The notes beneath the pieces are model-generated. The model saw only the letters and a list, made by a program, of their open reading frames with translations. It had not been told where the DNA came from and did not search any database. A program made the translations under genes and the position numbers. Positions 19,466-29,238 of a stretch of DNA of 64,000 bases are shown here, piece by piece. How positions within the stretch are numbered: the first letter of the stretch is position 1; every line of letters starts with the position of its first letter. The DNA is from Lachnospiraceae bacterium (lineage in GTDB: Bacteria > Bacillota > Clostridia > Lachnospirales > Lachnospiraceae), in NCBI GenBank assembly GCA_028692055.1, contig JAQUYA010000001.1:1-64000 (forward strand), written 5' to 3'.

Positions 19466-21235
19466 TTACAAACGATTCAATCTGGTCTTGTCCACCATAA
19501 TTACCGGATTGATACTTGGCTCCATAAAGGTGATCTCTATTCCCTTCTGTTCACATTGCGCTACAAACATAGTCTTCATATTCGTCAGGAAATCACTGTA
19601 GGAATAAGGCTCCGGATGAAGATCCACCGTGCCGTTTTCAATTTTTGCCATATCCAGAATATCATTAATCAGACTCAGCATGAAATTACTGGCAGACCTG
19701 AGTTTTGACATATTCTCACATACCTGCTCCGGCTTTGCTGCATCATCAATTGTCAAAGCTGAAAGCCCGATAATCGCGTTCATAGGCGTACTCAAATCAT
19801 GGCTCATACGTGAAAGGAAATCTGTTTTTGCTCTGGTTGCCTGTTCTGCCAGCTCCAACGCCTTGGCCAATTCTCTTTGTTTACGTTCCTGCTCTGCAAT
19901 AATTTCCGTAATATCTGTCCTGGTAAACGCCACCATGTTTCTGGTCTCTTCATAGGAAGCAAAACGAGCTCTCTTGATTCGAATTTGTCCATTCATGTCA
20001 TGAATGTGACAGACAAATTCGTAGGTCTCGTTTCTTGAAAGTGCTTCCCTGATATACTCCGGTGACATATGTTTGCGAAACAGTTCGATATCTTCCGGTT
20101 CCAGCAAGGTTCGCAGTGCATGTCTGATAAATTCCTGATAGGAATAATAAACCCCGGAGTCATAATCCTCTCTCTGTTTTTCCAGTTCATTTTTCTGGTA
20201 CATAACAATGGTATCAGCATCAAAATTAACATTTGCCACATAGTCATAATCACACTCTACCACCATGTTCAGCAACTTTTCCTGCACAAACTGTTCCGTA
20301 ATGTCAGTTACTGTAAGAAATCCTTCAATATCACCGGTATCCGGAACCTTTACCGTATCAACATGAAAGTTTACCCATAAACGCTTTTTACCTTCCAAAT
20401 CCAGACTAATCTCTCCGGTCATGGAGGTCTCCGAAAACCCTTCCTGAAACCTTCGAATCATATTATCGTTTGAAAATAAGCTGTAAAATTCCTTCTTTTT
20501 CTGTTCATCGATAATCAGCGTCTCCAAGCCCTCAAAAAATGCCGTTCTGGCATCTCCTACCTTTTGTGACAGTATAATCTTGGAATTGTTTGTCATCTCC
20601 AATATCAGATCTTTAGTAACACTGCTATGGCCTGACAGGATCAGATTCTCTGTCTGGGTACGTTTTCTATATTCTACAGCTGCCTTGTATTGCCTCTTTG
20701 CTTCCAGCTGTTTGGTAATATCCACTGAACTGCCTATTGCATAGAACGGCATACCCTTAGTATCACGCATAACAGCATAAGTACATTTTACCCATCGATA
20801 TTCCTGAGCATCTTTACTTTTATATCGAAGTTTTTCTTCTACTACCTTTTCTCCGTTCTCCATTCGCTGATAAAGCCTGCGCAATATTTTCACATCATCC
20901 GGATGACAGATTCCCTCTTCGATCTGCGATTCGGGAACGTTATAAATTTCTCCTTTTTCATTTTGATGAAAAACATAGCTTTCCGAATTGTTCAATAAAA
21001 TCATATGACTGGCAAAATCATACTTCCAGCTGGAAGTAGCATTTTGTGAAAGCACTGTGGTAAACCGATTTTCCAAATCTTTATATTCAGCAATCTTTTC
21101 CGCAATACAGATTGCTTGAACCGGTACGTGATTCTGATTTTTCACACAGTTCATCCGTATCCGCATCCACTCATAATCTGCTTCCAGGGTTCGTATCCTT
21201 GCTGTAAACTCTGCATAATCCACACCTGCCTGCAT
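19466..21235 (-). pseudogene. PAS-histidine kinase, C-terminally truncated fragment
   Basis: Several PAS-like segments are followed by a dimerisation domain RAKTDFLSRMSHDLSTPMNA with the phosphoacceptor His. The ORF then stops right after MVDKTRLN, where intact relatives continue into the HATPase domain (N and G boxes) and usually a receiver. No ATP-binding domain follows before the HPt gene. At its other end the frame joins the 21277-21795 PAS segment if one A is restored in the A6 run at 21287-21292, because the intervening codons read KKGFVAPENVPDYRHAIEQ. I therefore see one decayed kinase gene spanning 19466-21795. The truncated product could still dimerise but not phosphorylate. Confidence 0.72.
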
Positions 21236-21276
21236 CTGTTCTATTGCATGGCGATAGTCCGGTACATTTTCCGGTG

Positions 21277-21795
21277 CTACAAAGCCTTTTTTAAATAGCT
21301 CTCCGGATAATCAGAGATTTTTTCAGGCATGCCAAACCATTCCCGTACAGCAGCATTTGCCGATGCTGTTGCGTGTGCCATGTCATATTCCCAATACAGC
21401 ATTTTGGCATGTTCCATGGCAATGGCAAGGTTGTTTCTGGCAGAATGGGTGTCTGTGGTATCCCTTAGATAAACCACCGCTGCCGGTCTTCCCTTCCAGA
21501 CAATTTCGTGGGACGATATAGAATGGAACTTTACCAATACTTCACTGTACATTTCACTTGCTTTTCCGTCACAGGCATGGATTTTTGCCGCACAATTTTT
21601 ACAGGGTAAGGAATACCCCATTAAAGCCTCATAACATTTTTTGCCGTCAGTCATTACAATTCCATGTTCCTGCAACAGTTTTTTCATTTTCTGATTTAGG
21701 AATAAAATATTATGGTTGTCCCTGTCGATTACATAAATGCCATTGGTCGCATGATTTGCAATATCATAATATAGCTGGATTTCCTCTTGTTCCAT
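21277..21795 (-). pseudogene. PAS segment, N-terminal part of the decayed kinase
   Basis: Starting at the ATG at 21795, which overlaps the stop of the XRE-PAS gene (TAATG), this fragment has a PAS domain with the Cys motif LPCKNCA. It ends at a frameshift after ESYLKKAL. It was the N-terminus of the kinase whose remainder is at 19466-21235. Translational coupling to the upstream regulator suggests they once worked together. Confidence 0.7.
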
Positions 21796-23579
21796 TAGTT
21801 CGTCCCTACCTTGATTCCCATTTTTTCTGCAACATCCGTCACATCCATTCGCGTCACCAGACAAATCCCTTTTTCTTTATCAAAGTAATTGAACCGGAAA
21901 TTTTTCAACCGTTTTCTGCCCTGTTTATCTTTTACCTGAACATTGAATTCATAATTTGATGACTGTTCCAATTCTTTTATGATGGTGGAAACTGTCGACT
22001 TCTGTAAAAAGCTTTCCCTGTCTTTCTCTATAATAAATTGATTTGCATAGCTTTTGACACGAGTGTCATAATCCATAACGCTCATATCGCCACTTTTTTT
22101 CTCTTCTATATAATCCACCACAATGATCTGATTATTATGAAGATTAATAGAACCGTAAAATTCAAAATTATATTGTACGGCTATCATCATCATACCGTCA
22201 CATAATTTTTTCTTATCCATATCATAGCAGTACTCACATAACAGAATATCTCCTGTATCCGGTTCCTGTAGCAAAGTCAGAATATTGCGTACCCACATGA
22301 TGGATCCGTCCGGCTGTTTTCTTTGGAATTCGATTCCATCCGTGAAAATACCATGCTGAAACTCCTCTAAAAGTCTTTTTCTCTCGTGAAGTTCCTGAAA
22401 CCTTATGCGATCATTTTCAAAGACAATGGTATCCAGAGCATCCCTGATTCCCTGTTCGTAGGATATCCCCGTCTCTGTAAATGGACTTTTGGGATGAAAT
22501 TTGTGATGTTCTGTTACTGTTCCACTGGTAAGATTTGTCACTACATATCCCAGCAGATCTTCTTCACCGACTCTTTGTTTCTTCCGTTCCACCTCCAGTC
22601 TGGCAGCTAACAGCTTTTCTGTATCAATTGGCTGGGCAGAACAGGTGGCCGTTCTTGGTGTACCATCACTGTTGTACTGAATGGTGTTTAAACGAAACCG
22701 TAACCAGTGAAGTGCTCCGTCCTGATACATTGCATGAATTTCTGCTTCTGACTGTGCAGCTCCATCTTTGATGCGCTGTACCATTTCCCGGTATACCGAA
22801 ATAGATTCCGGCAAAACCAGTCCCCATTCAAAAACTGCTTCCGGAAAATTCTCCACAACGGGAGGCATACCAAACTGATTCTGCAATTTTTGATCAGGAA
22901 AGACAGTATTCGTAGTTACCTCATAAATAAAAGTCCATATTTCAGCAAAACTGCAAGCTTCCTTTAACATCTGTCTGGTATTGAACAGTTCTGTGGCGTC
23001 TGTTATATATTCCACATGTGCCGGAACACCATTCCAGGAAATTTTCTTTCCCCGAAGCAGATAATGTCTTCCGTTATAGGATGAGGTCTGCTCCCATTCC
23101 ACATAAGAGTCTTCTTTCAACCTGTGTCTCACACAATTAGTGCAAGGAGTGTCCCGATGCATCATATATTCATAGCAGGTCATCTTTTCAGCTTCTTCCA
23201 CATCTCTGCCGGCTATTTCTGCTGCAACACGATTAATATACAGTATCTTACCTGTAGACAACTCACTAACAGTTACTCCATTTGACGAATCATTTACCAT
23301 TTGGTTAATTTGATCCATCTGGGCAAATTTCAGATCATCCATTCCCGGTTTGTCGGCACTTGGAAAGAGGGTTTCCTGCAAAGCCTCCCTACATACAGTG
23401 GAAGCACCTTTTTCCTCTGCCATCTGTAAAAGAAACATAGCGGTAGATCTGTTAGGCATACTTTTCCCCGTTTCCCACCTGTTTACAGTAGTGGTATTCA
23501 AATTTAGAGCCAGCGCCAGATCCTTCTGCTTCATTTTCAATTCTTCTCGCAGTTCTTTTAGAACCCTTCCAAAATCCAT
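21795..23579 (-). CDS. XRE-family HTH regulator with multiple PAS domains
   Basis: Residues 5-60 form an XRE helix-turn-helix (KMKQKDLALALNLNTTTVN), followed by at least three PAS-like domains up to residue 594. One PAS has the Cys motif CYEYMMHRDTPCTNC, which recurs in the neighbouring kinase fragment. A DNA-binding domain fused to sensory PAS repeats, without a kinase or nucleotide cyclase domain, is unusual; it may sense a ligand or redox signal and bind DNA directly. The start follows AAAGGAG and overlaps the kinase stop upstream. Targets are unknown. Confidence 0.75.
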   Translation of the reverse strand: MDFGRVLKELREELKMKQKDLALALNLNTTTVNRWETGKSMPNRSTAMFLLQMAEEKGASTVCREALQETLFPSADKPGMDDLKFAQMDQINQMVNDSSNGVTVSELSTGKILYINRVAAEIAGRDVEEAEKMTCYEYMMHRDTPCTNCVRHRLKEDSYVEWEQTSSYNGRHYLLRGKKISWNGVPAHVEYITDATELFNTRQMLKEACSFAEIWTFIYEVTTNTVFPDQKLQNQFGMPPVVENFPEAVFEWGLVLPESISVYREMVQRIKDGAAQSEAEIHAMYQDGALHWLRFRLNTIQYNSDGTPRTATCSAQPIDTEKLLAARLEVERKKQRVGEEDLLGYVVTNLTSGTVTEHHKFHPKSPFTETGISYEQGIRDALDTIVFENDRIRFQELHERKRLLEEFQHGIFTDGIEFQRKQPDGSIMWVRNILTLLQEPDTGDILLCEYCYDMDKKKLCDGMMMIAVQYNFEFYGSINLHNNQIIVVDYIEEKKSGDMSVMDYDTRVKSYANQFIIEKDRESFLQKSTVSTIIKELEQSSNYEFNVQVKDKQGRKRLKNFRFNYFDKEKGICLVTRMDVTDVAEKMGIKVGTN

Positions 23580-23581
23580 TT

Positions 23582-25594
23582 TTAGCTTTCTCCTTTTAAC
23601 TGTAGCATTTTTGCCAGAGTAGTATATAAGGACTCAGTGTCCACAGGCTTGGTCAAATGCGCATTCATTCCAACTCTCCTGGTATCCTCAATATCTTTAC
23701 TAAATGCATCTGCTGTCATAGCAACAATCGGCACGTTTAATGCATCCGGTCTTTGTAACTGCCTGATCCTGGTGGCGGCTTCCAGACCATTCATCACAGG
23801 CATTCGGATATCCATTAAGATACAGTCAAAGCTGTTGATCTCTGACGTTTCAAACTGTTCCAGCGCCTCCTGTCCATTTCTGGCAATAGAAACGATACAG
23901 CCTTTTAATTCCAGCATTTTACGGGCGATCCTGATATTGATCTCATTATCCTCTACAAGCAGAACCTTACACCGATATAAAAGTGCATCATCCACCCGGT
24001 TTACTTCCTTAACCCATCCCTGTACAGATTTTGCTTCCTGCAGACAGAGTTCCACGATGAATTCGCTTCCCTCATCCAATGTACTGTGAACCCGGATGCT
24101 GCCACCCATTGCATCCACAATATTTTTTACAATGGCAAGCCCTAAACCGCTGCCCTCAGTCTGATTGATCTCAGCACTGGAATCTCTGGTAAAAGGTTCA
24201 AATAAATGCTTCCGATACTCCTCCGACATACCGATTCCTGTATCCCTCACCGTACAGCACAGCTTCACACAGCCATTTTCTGACGACATTTGTTCCAATA
24301 GGAAGGTGATAGTGCCACCAGCTTTCGTATATTTTACTGCATTTGATAATAAATTGAAGAAAATCTGATTAAAACGAAGCTTATCCGTTACCACCGCTTT
24401 ACATGTAAGATCCTGCCGGAACTGAAAATCCAGTTGCTTACGATCCATCAAAGGCTGAAATGCACTGATAACCATTGCAACAAATTCAGTTATAAAATAC
24501 TCCTCTGTTCGCAGATCAATGTTTCCGCTTTCAATTTTATTAATATCCAGAATTTCATTGATCAGTCCCAGCAAGAAATGACCAGATGAGTCAATCGTCT
24601 CCAAAGCCTCTTTCATTGCCTCCTGATCTGTTATTTCTTCCTTTGCCAGAGCTGCCGTTCCCAGGATGGCATTTAAAGGAGTTCTGATATCATGGCTCAT
24701 TCTGGAAAGGAAATCCGTTTTGGCACGATTTGCTTCATCAGCCTTTCGCATTGCCTTTTCCAATTCCTCATTTACCCGTTTCAGCTCCTCTGTCTGTAGC
24801 AGCTGTCTCTCTGTTTCTATTAACCGTTGCACATTTTTACTGGTATTCTCCTGTGCCTTGTATACGGTATTATATAGTTCTTCCAGTTCATCCCCGGTCT
24901 CCACAAGAACACGGTTTTTCCATATGCTGCTTTCCAGCCACTTTTCAGGACTGATCTGATCCAGTGCTTTTGTCTGACTTACAATTTTCCGGATCGGCAT
25001 CGTAACATACTTATTAATGTACCAGAGTACAAGTGCTGCAAGTAACAGTGATAACGCAAACAAAACAGTTACCACCTGTATAATATAGATCATAAGGTCA
25101 TGCACGTAAAAACACATATCCATATTCATACTGGTATAGGTTCTCCAAACCCTTAACAGTCTCTCATGATGATATATTGTACCGATTGTAACTGCCATAA
25201 TACTGATAAATGCAACTGCAGTCATTACTACGGAAACGATCTTCTGATTCACAGATTTTCTTATGCTCTGATTTCCTGACTCTGTCCCATCTCCTGTTCC
25301 ACTTTCTATCCAGTCACTTTCATCCGTATATTTTGTAAAATCGCTTATACTTTTCTCGTCATTTTCCCCGGTCTTTCTATAGATATACCCCATAGGAAAA
25401 TGCTGGTAGAAATTTTCGGGACCAAAACACAAAATGGCAAACACAATTCCAACCGTTATCATTTTATCCGGGATATCAATTAAAATATCTGTCGTAAACT
25501 GTGCCACAAATAGAGAAAAACCATAGCTGTACAAAGTCTGGGCATAGGGAGACGCTATTCCACCGATGTTACCCCCATGCAAAAACCATGTCAT
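23582..25594 (-). CDS. hybrid sensor histidine kinase (HisKA-HATPase-REC), separated from its N-terminus by a frameshift
   Basis: The frame begins inside a membrane sensor domain and continues through two further membrane helices (near residues 115 and 160), a linker, HisKA (RAKTDFLSRMSHDIRTPLNA), HATPase (NLLSNAVKY, DTGIGM, GSGLGLAIV) and a receiver domain with phosphoacceptor Asp in CILMDIRMPVM and conserved KPVD. Autophosphorylation and relay to its own receiver, then to an HPt, is the expected path. Restoring one G at 25602-25603 fuses it to the upstream ORF in the sequence GGSLGSIMTWFL, so the two are one gene split by a single-base deletion, or a sequencing error. Confidence 0.82.
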   Translation of the reverse strand: MTWFLHGGNIGGIASPYAQTLYSYGFSLFVAQFTTDILIDIPDKMITVGIVFAILCFGPENFYQHFPMGYIYRKTGENDEKSISDFTKYTDESDWIESGTGDGTESGNQSIRKSVNQKIVSVVMTAVAFISIMAVTIGTIYHHERLLRVWRTYTSMNMDMCFYVHDLMIYIIQVVTVLFALSLLLAALVLWYINKYVTMPIRKIVSQTKALDQISPEKWLESSIWKNRVLVETGDELEELYNTVYKAQENTSKNVQRLIETERQLLQTEELKRVNEELEKAMRKADEANRAKTDFLSRMSHDIRTPLNAILGTAALAKEEITDQEAMKEALETIDSSGHFLLGLINEILDINKIESGNIDLRTEEYFITEFVAMVISAFQPLMDRKQLDFQFRQDLTCKAVVTDKLRFNQIFFNLLSNAVKYTKAGGTITFLLEQMSSENGCVKLCCTVRDTGIGMSEEYRKHLFEPFTRDSSAEINQTEGSGLGLAIVKNIVDAMGGSIRVHSTLDEGSEFIVELCLQEAKSVQGWVKEVNRVDDALLYRCKVLLVEDNEINIRIARKMLELKGCIVSIARNGQEALEQFETSEINSFDCILMDIRMPVMNGLEAATRIRQLQRPDALNVPIVAMTADAFSKDIEDTRRVGMNAHLTKPVDTESLYTTLAKMLQLKGES

Positions 25595-25971
25595 AATGGA
25601 ACCAATGACCCTCCTATGATAATATTGCAGCCCGAAATCTGAAAAAATCCCTGAAGAGTTTTAAACTTTCCACGCTCCGAAAAACGTGCTGCAAACCAGG
25701 CAATAATAACCGTCAGAATACCATAATAAAGAGAAATGGGATTAGACAGGGAACTAAGGGTATTAGAGAGAAAACCTACTGCCATACCGGGCAGTGAACC
25801 GCCAAGAGCTGCTACAAGTATACTTCCCACATTGTCTACATAAAGGGGGATTCCCAGAAAAATAATGGTTTTTGCAAATACCAGATTAATGCCCAGTCCG
25901 CTCACGCAAAGTAGTAGCATCCATGGAGAATATAATTTTTTGACCCTTGTATCTGTACTTGCATGGTCCAT
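25591..25971 (-). CDS. N-terminal membrane part of the hybrid kinase (frameshift fragment)
   Basis: About 126 residues with three to four membrane helices resembling the ECF-S-like or integral membrane sensor domain seen at the N-terminus of some Clostridial hybrid kinases: IPLYVDNVGSILVAALGG and VGFLSNTL. It stops in the middle of that domain and the kinase ORF resumes it in another frame, with a 4-base overlap. The ATG at 25971 follows GAGGGA. Alone it has no evident function. Confidence 0.7.
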   Translation of the reverse strand: MDHASTDTRVKKLYSPWMLLLCVSGLGINLVFAKTIIFLGIPLYVDNVGSILVAALGGSLPGMAVGFLSNTLSSLSNPISLYYGILTVIIAWFAARFSERGKFKTLQGFFQISGCNIIIGGSLVPL

Positions 25972-26186
25972 CACTTTTATCCCTCGTTTTTCATACTTAT
26001 TTTATAAGATCAGGTACTTTTTTGCATTCGCCATATAAAACGCCTATATTTTATATTATAAAATTCTTTATATCTTTCTTCAAGAAGAATTACTCCTTTT
26101 CCGCCAAAAACAACAGTTTTTTCGTGTAAAAAAGGATAGATACACTCTGACTCAAAAATCTGTTACAAATCTTCAACTAAAATCAG

Positions 26187-26214
26187 AATATATTTGGTTT
26201 ACAGCACTTGTCAA
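26187..26214 (-). promoter_or_regulatory. candidate promoter of the kinase cluster
   Basis: TTGACA (26209-26214) and TATATT (26187-26192) are 16 bases apart on the minus strand, about 215 bases upstream of the hybrid kinase. Apart from this the 25975-26240 gap is A/T-rich with nothing else I recognise; the long leader is unexplained. Confidence 0.5.
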
Positions 26215-26240
26215 CCTGCAACCAATTTTTAATATAAAAA

Positions 26241-26266
26241 AAGACCCCAGTAAATACTGAGGTCTT
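26241..26266 (-). terminator. terminator of tRNA-Leu
   Basis: A 10-bp stem with one G-U pair (AAGACCTCAG with CTGGGGTCTT) and a 6-base loop are followed by a run of seven T on the minus strand, immediately after the tRNA 3' end. Confidence 0.88.
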
Positions 26267-26270
26267 AGCA

Positions 26271-26353
26271 TGCAGGAGATGGGACTTGAACCCACACATA
26301 GTCACCTACGTCAGATTTTGAGTCTGATGCGTCTGCCATTCCGCCACTCCTGC
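26271..26353 (-). tRNA. tRNA-Leu (CAA)
   Basis: An 83-base class II tRNA with acceptor arms GCAGGAG and CTCCTGC, the D-arm segment GGCAGACGC, an anticodon stem TCAGA/TCTGA with loop CTCAAAA (anticodon CAA, codon UUG), a variable arm and the T-arm GGGTTCAAGTCCC. The CCA end is not encoded. Confidence 0.95.
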
Positions 26354-26360
26354 GTTTCAT

Positions 26361-26396
26361 ATTTCGTGCTCGCTAATCACTTGGCGAGCACGAAAT
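26361..26396. repeat. 13-bp perfect inverted repeat between lysA and tRNA-Leu
   Basis: ATTTCGTGCTCGC and its exact complement are separated by 10 bases. It lies after the lysA stop and 7 bases before the tRNA. There is no T-run on the minus strand, so it is either a terminator without a U-tract or an RNA-processing hairpin. Confidence 0.7.
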
Positions 26397-26410
26397 TTAT
26401 AATACCATAT

Positions 26411-27685
26411 TTATTTCTCTTTGACAAGATTTTTATAAAAATCAAAGCAATCAAATGTTGAAAAATAATCTGACGGAGTTTCTGCCCTTCTGATCAATTC
26501 CACATTGCCGTCTTCCTTTAATAAAAGTTCGGCAGATTTCAATTTACCATTATAGTTATAACCCATAGCAAATCCATGTGCTCCTGTGTCATGAATAAAC
26601 AGATAATCTCCTTTTTCAATTTCCGGAAGCATTCTGTCAATGGCAAACTTGTCGTTATTTTCACAAAGAGAACCTGTTACATCATATTTGTGATCGCATG
26701 CTGCATCTTCTTTTCCAAGAACAGTAATATGATGATAAGCACCATACATGGCCGGTCTCATCAGGTTAACCGCACAGGCATCCACACCAATATATTCCTT
26801 ATGAGTGTGTTTCTCATGAATTGCCTTGGTGACCAATGCCCCGTAAGGACCCATCATGAAACGTCCCATTTCTGTATAAATTGCTACATCTCCCATGCCC
26901 GCCGGTGTCAGTACCTCTTCATAAACCTTCTGTACACCTGCACCAATAGCGCGAATATCGTTGCCCTCCTGATCCGGCAGATAAGGAATACCAACACCGC
27001 CTGACAGATTAATAAAGCTGATATCACAGCCTGTTTCTTTTTCCAGTTTTACAGCCAATTCAAACAATTCTTTAGCAAGCTGCGGATAATACTCATTAGT
27101 AACAGTATTGCTTGCCAGGAACGCATGAATACCAAAATGCTTTACACCTTTGCTTTTCAGGATACGGAAACCTTCAAACATCTGCTCTGTAGTAAATCCA
27201 TATTTAGAATCTCCCGGGTTATCCATAATACCATTACTCAGCTTAAATACTCCGCCCGGATTATAACGACAGCTCATGGTCTCCGGTAACTTTCCTAATA
27301 TATTTTCCACAAATTCAATGTGAGTAATATCATCTAAATTAATAGTCGCACCAATTTTAGCCGCATATGCATATTCTTCAGCCGGTGTATCATTGGAAGA
27401 AAACATAATATCTGATCCTACAGCGCCTAAAGTATGGCTTAACATCAATTCGGTCATAGAAGAACAATCACAGCCACAGCCATATTCTCTTAATATATTG
27501 ATCAAAAATGGATTAGGGGTTGCTTTTACGGCAAAATACTCTTTAAATCCAGGATTCCATGCAAATGCTTCTTTTACTGCTTTCGCATTTTCACGGATTC
27601 CCTTTTCATTGTATAAATAAAATGGTGTAGGATATTTCTTTGTAATTTCTTCTACCTGTGCTTTTGTAACGTACGCTTTTTTCAC
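26411..27685 (-). CDS. lysA: diaminopimelate decarboxylase
   Basis: Removes CO2 from meso-diaminopimelate to give L-lysine, using pyridoxal phosphate. The 424-residue protein has the PLP lysine in FAVKATPNP (Lys54) and the Gly-rich phosphate-binding NLSGGVGIPY, plus SLCENNDKFA near the second active-site region and TGAHGFAMGYNYN at the end. The start is GTG, overlapping the stop of the TrmB-like gene and preceded by GGAGGAG. The family also contains other decarboxylases, but the overall layout fits LysA. Confidence 0.9.
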   Translation of the reverse strand: MKKAYVTKAQVEEITKKYPTPFYLYNEKGIRENAKAVKEAFAWNPGFKEYFAVKATPNPFLINILREYGCGCDCSSMTELMLSHTLGAVGSDIMFSSNDTPAEEYAYAAKIGATINLDDITHIEFVENILGKLPETMSCRYNPGGVFKLSNGIMDNPGDSKYGFTTEQMFEGFRILKSKGVKHFGIHAFLASNTVTNEYYPQLAKELFELAVKLEKETGCDISFINLSGGVGIPYLPDQEGNDIRAIGAGVQKVYEEVLTPAGMGDVAIYTEMGRFMMGPYGALVTKAIHEKHTHKEYIGVDACAVNLMRPAMYGAYHHITVLGKEDAACDHKYDVTGSLCENNDKFAIDRMLPEIEKGDYLFIHDTGAHGFAMGYNYNGKLKSAELLLKEDGNVELIRRAETPSDYFSTFDCFDFYKNLVKEK

Positions 27686-28392
27686 TTTTCTTCTCCTCCG
27701 GTTAATTCTATTAATTTAATCTCATTACTTAATGCTTCTTTGAAAACCTGTACAAAATTAGTCTGTCCTGTATATAGGCAGGTATCCTGACTGTTTCCCG
27801 TATATTCTCCGGTCAAAACATAGGAGGAATCTACTATCAGCCGCACTCTTCCATTTTCTTTCTGAGATGGATAAACTTTTGCCTGGATTGGAAAATCACA
27901 CTGGTCCGTGATCAATACAAGTTTTCTGTTATGCTTCGCCAACTCTTGCAACTGTGGTTCTAATAACTTTAATATCTGACTACTTGCTGCCAGGTATATA
28001 CGCTTTTCTGTGTGAGAAATCATATTCTGCATCTTATTCAAGATGTTTTTATCTCCCTCAATGGTAATATACCCATCAGTCTCCTGATTTTCTTCCCGTA
28101 GATTCTCTTCCAGAAAAATACGATCTTCATCCAGATTACGGATCCTGTTACTGCAAAATTCATGAATCGAAACTGCCAAATATTTACTGGTTGCCCCTTC
28201 CATGCGGTATGCTGCTCCTTTTTCAGTCAGAGCCGCCAATCCATTATATGCATTTGATCTTGAAATGCCTGTCTGCTTTGCGATTTCATACCCGGTCCAC
28301 TCACGCCCTCTTAGAAGACAAATATAGATAACTGCCTCCTGTCTGGTCAGACCAAATCGAATCAATCTTTCAATCACAGTGTTTTCATCCAT
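27682..28392 (-). CDS. TrmB-family-like transcriptional regulator
   Basis: The N-terminus (about residues 5-70) is a winged helix-turn-helix of the TrmB type (GLTRQEAVIYICLL, GISRSNAYNGLAAL), followed by a C-terminal effector domain of the phospholipase-D-like fold often found in this family. It is the first gene of an operon with lysA and overlaps it, so control of lysine synthesis is a reasonable guess. Its effector is unknown. Confidence 0.8.
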   Translation of the reverse strand: MDENTVIERLIRFGLTRQEAVIYICLLRGREWTGYEIAKQTGISRSNAYNGLAALTEKGAAYRMEGATSKYLAVSIHEFCSNRIRNLDEDRIFLEENLREENQETDGYITIEGDKNILNKMQNMISHTEKRIYLAASSQILKLLEPQLQELAKHNRKLVLITDQCDFPIQAKVYPSQKENGRVRLIVDSSYVLTGEYTGNSQDTCLYTGQTNFVQVFKEALSNEIKLIELTGGEEK

Positions 28393-28479
28393 CTAATTAC
28401 CTTTTCTCGACTCATCCATATGCTGTTTCTTCACTTTTGATTTCATATGGATATTGCAATAGTAGTTCTTTTCAGGAAC

Positions 28480-28508
28480 ACTCTACTATAGTCTATATCT
28501 TTTGTCAA
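28480..28508 (-). promoter_or_regulatory. promoter of the trmB-like/lysA operon
   Basis: TTGACA (28503-28508) and TAGAGT (28480-28485) are 17 bases apart on the minus strand, about 90 bases before the regulator start. The -35 box follows directly on the T-run of the ung terminator stem. Confidence 0.6.
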
Positions 28509-28515
28509 CAAAAAA

Positions 28516-28549
28516 ACAGATTTCTACAAAATAAATTGTAGAAATCTGT
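28516..28549 (-). terminator. terminator downstream of ung
   Basis: A perfect 14-bp stem (ACAGATTTCTACAA and complement) with a 6-base loop is followed by T7 on the minus strand. It closes the hisH-hisF-ung group. Confidence 0.92.
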
Positions 28550-28553
28550 CGGC

Positions 28554-29228
28554 TTATACATTTTCAATCTGCCAGTCAATTGGTAACACACCATGTTCTT
28601 CCAGAAAATGATTGGTCTGACTAAACGGTTTACTTCCAAAAAATCCTCTATATGCAGACAATGGACTTGGATGTGGTGCCTCCAGAATCAGATGGTTTGG
28701 ATTGGTCAGCATACATTTCTTACTTTGTGCAGGTTTTCCCCACAAGATGCAGACGATTGGTCTGTCCTGGGCATTCACAGCCTGTATAACAGCATCAGTA
28801 AACTGTTCCCATCCCCTTCCCTGATGAGAGTTTGCCTGGTGTGCACGAACGGTTAAGACCGTGTTTAACATCAGCACACCCTGCCTTGCCCATTTTTCCA
28901 GATAACCATTATTTGGAATATCACACCCAAGGTCATCATGAAGTTCTTTATATATATTCACAAGGGAAGGGGGAATTTCCTGATCAGGCATAACAGAAAA
29001 ACATAATCCATGCGCCTGGTGTTCATTATGATAGGGATCCTGTCCAACGATCAATACTTTCACCTCGTGTAATGGAGTGAAATGAAAAGCATTAAAAATA
29101 TCATCTGCCGGCGGATAAATCACAAACCTGTTATATTCTTCTTTCACAAATTGAAATAATTTCCCATAGTACGGCTTCTTGAATTCCGGCTCCAGAACCT
29201 CCAGCCAGTCATTATTGATCATTCCCAT
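28554..29228 (-). CDS. ung: uracil-DNA glycosylase
   Basis: Excises uracil from DNA. The 224-residue protein has the catalytic GQDPYHNEHQAHG motif with its water-activating Asp, and the DNA-intercalating loop HPSPLSAYRGF. I chose ATG 29228, which follows GGAG and does not overlap hisF; the longer ORF begins inside hisF. It is 10 bp downstream of hisF and likely shares its transcript. Confidence 0.95.
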   Translation of the reverse strand: MGMINNDWLEVLEPEFKKPYYGKLFQFVKEEYNRFVIYPPADDIFNAFHFTPLHEVKVLIVGQDPYHNEHQAHGLCFSVMPDQEIPPSLVNIYKELHDDLGCDIPNNGYLEKWARQGVLMLNTVLTVRAHQANSHQGRGWEQFTDAVIQAVNAQDRPIVCILWGKPAQSKKCMLTNPNHLILEAPHPSPLSAYRGFFGSKPFSQTNHFLEEHGVLPIDWQIENV

Positions 29229-29238
29229 ATCCTTACTC

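Noticed and set aside
19445..19560. Short frame reading QSGNYGGQDQIESFVKK after the kinase as a separate gene
   Set aside because: It is at most about 40 codons with no start signal and overlaps the kinase; at best the last residues are a remnant of the deleted kinase end.
26270..26461. Plus-strand 63-residue frame over the tRNA
   Set aside because: It is antisense to tRNA-Leu and lysA.
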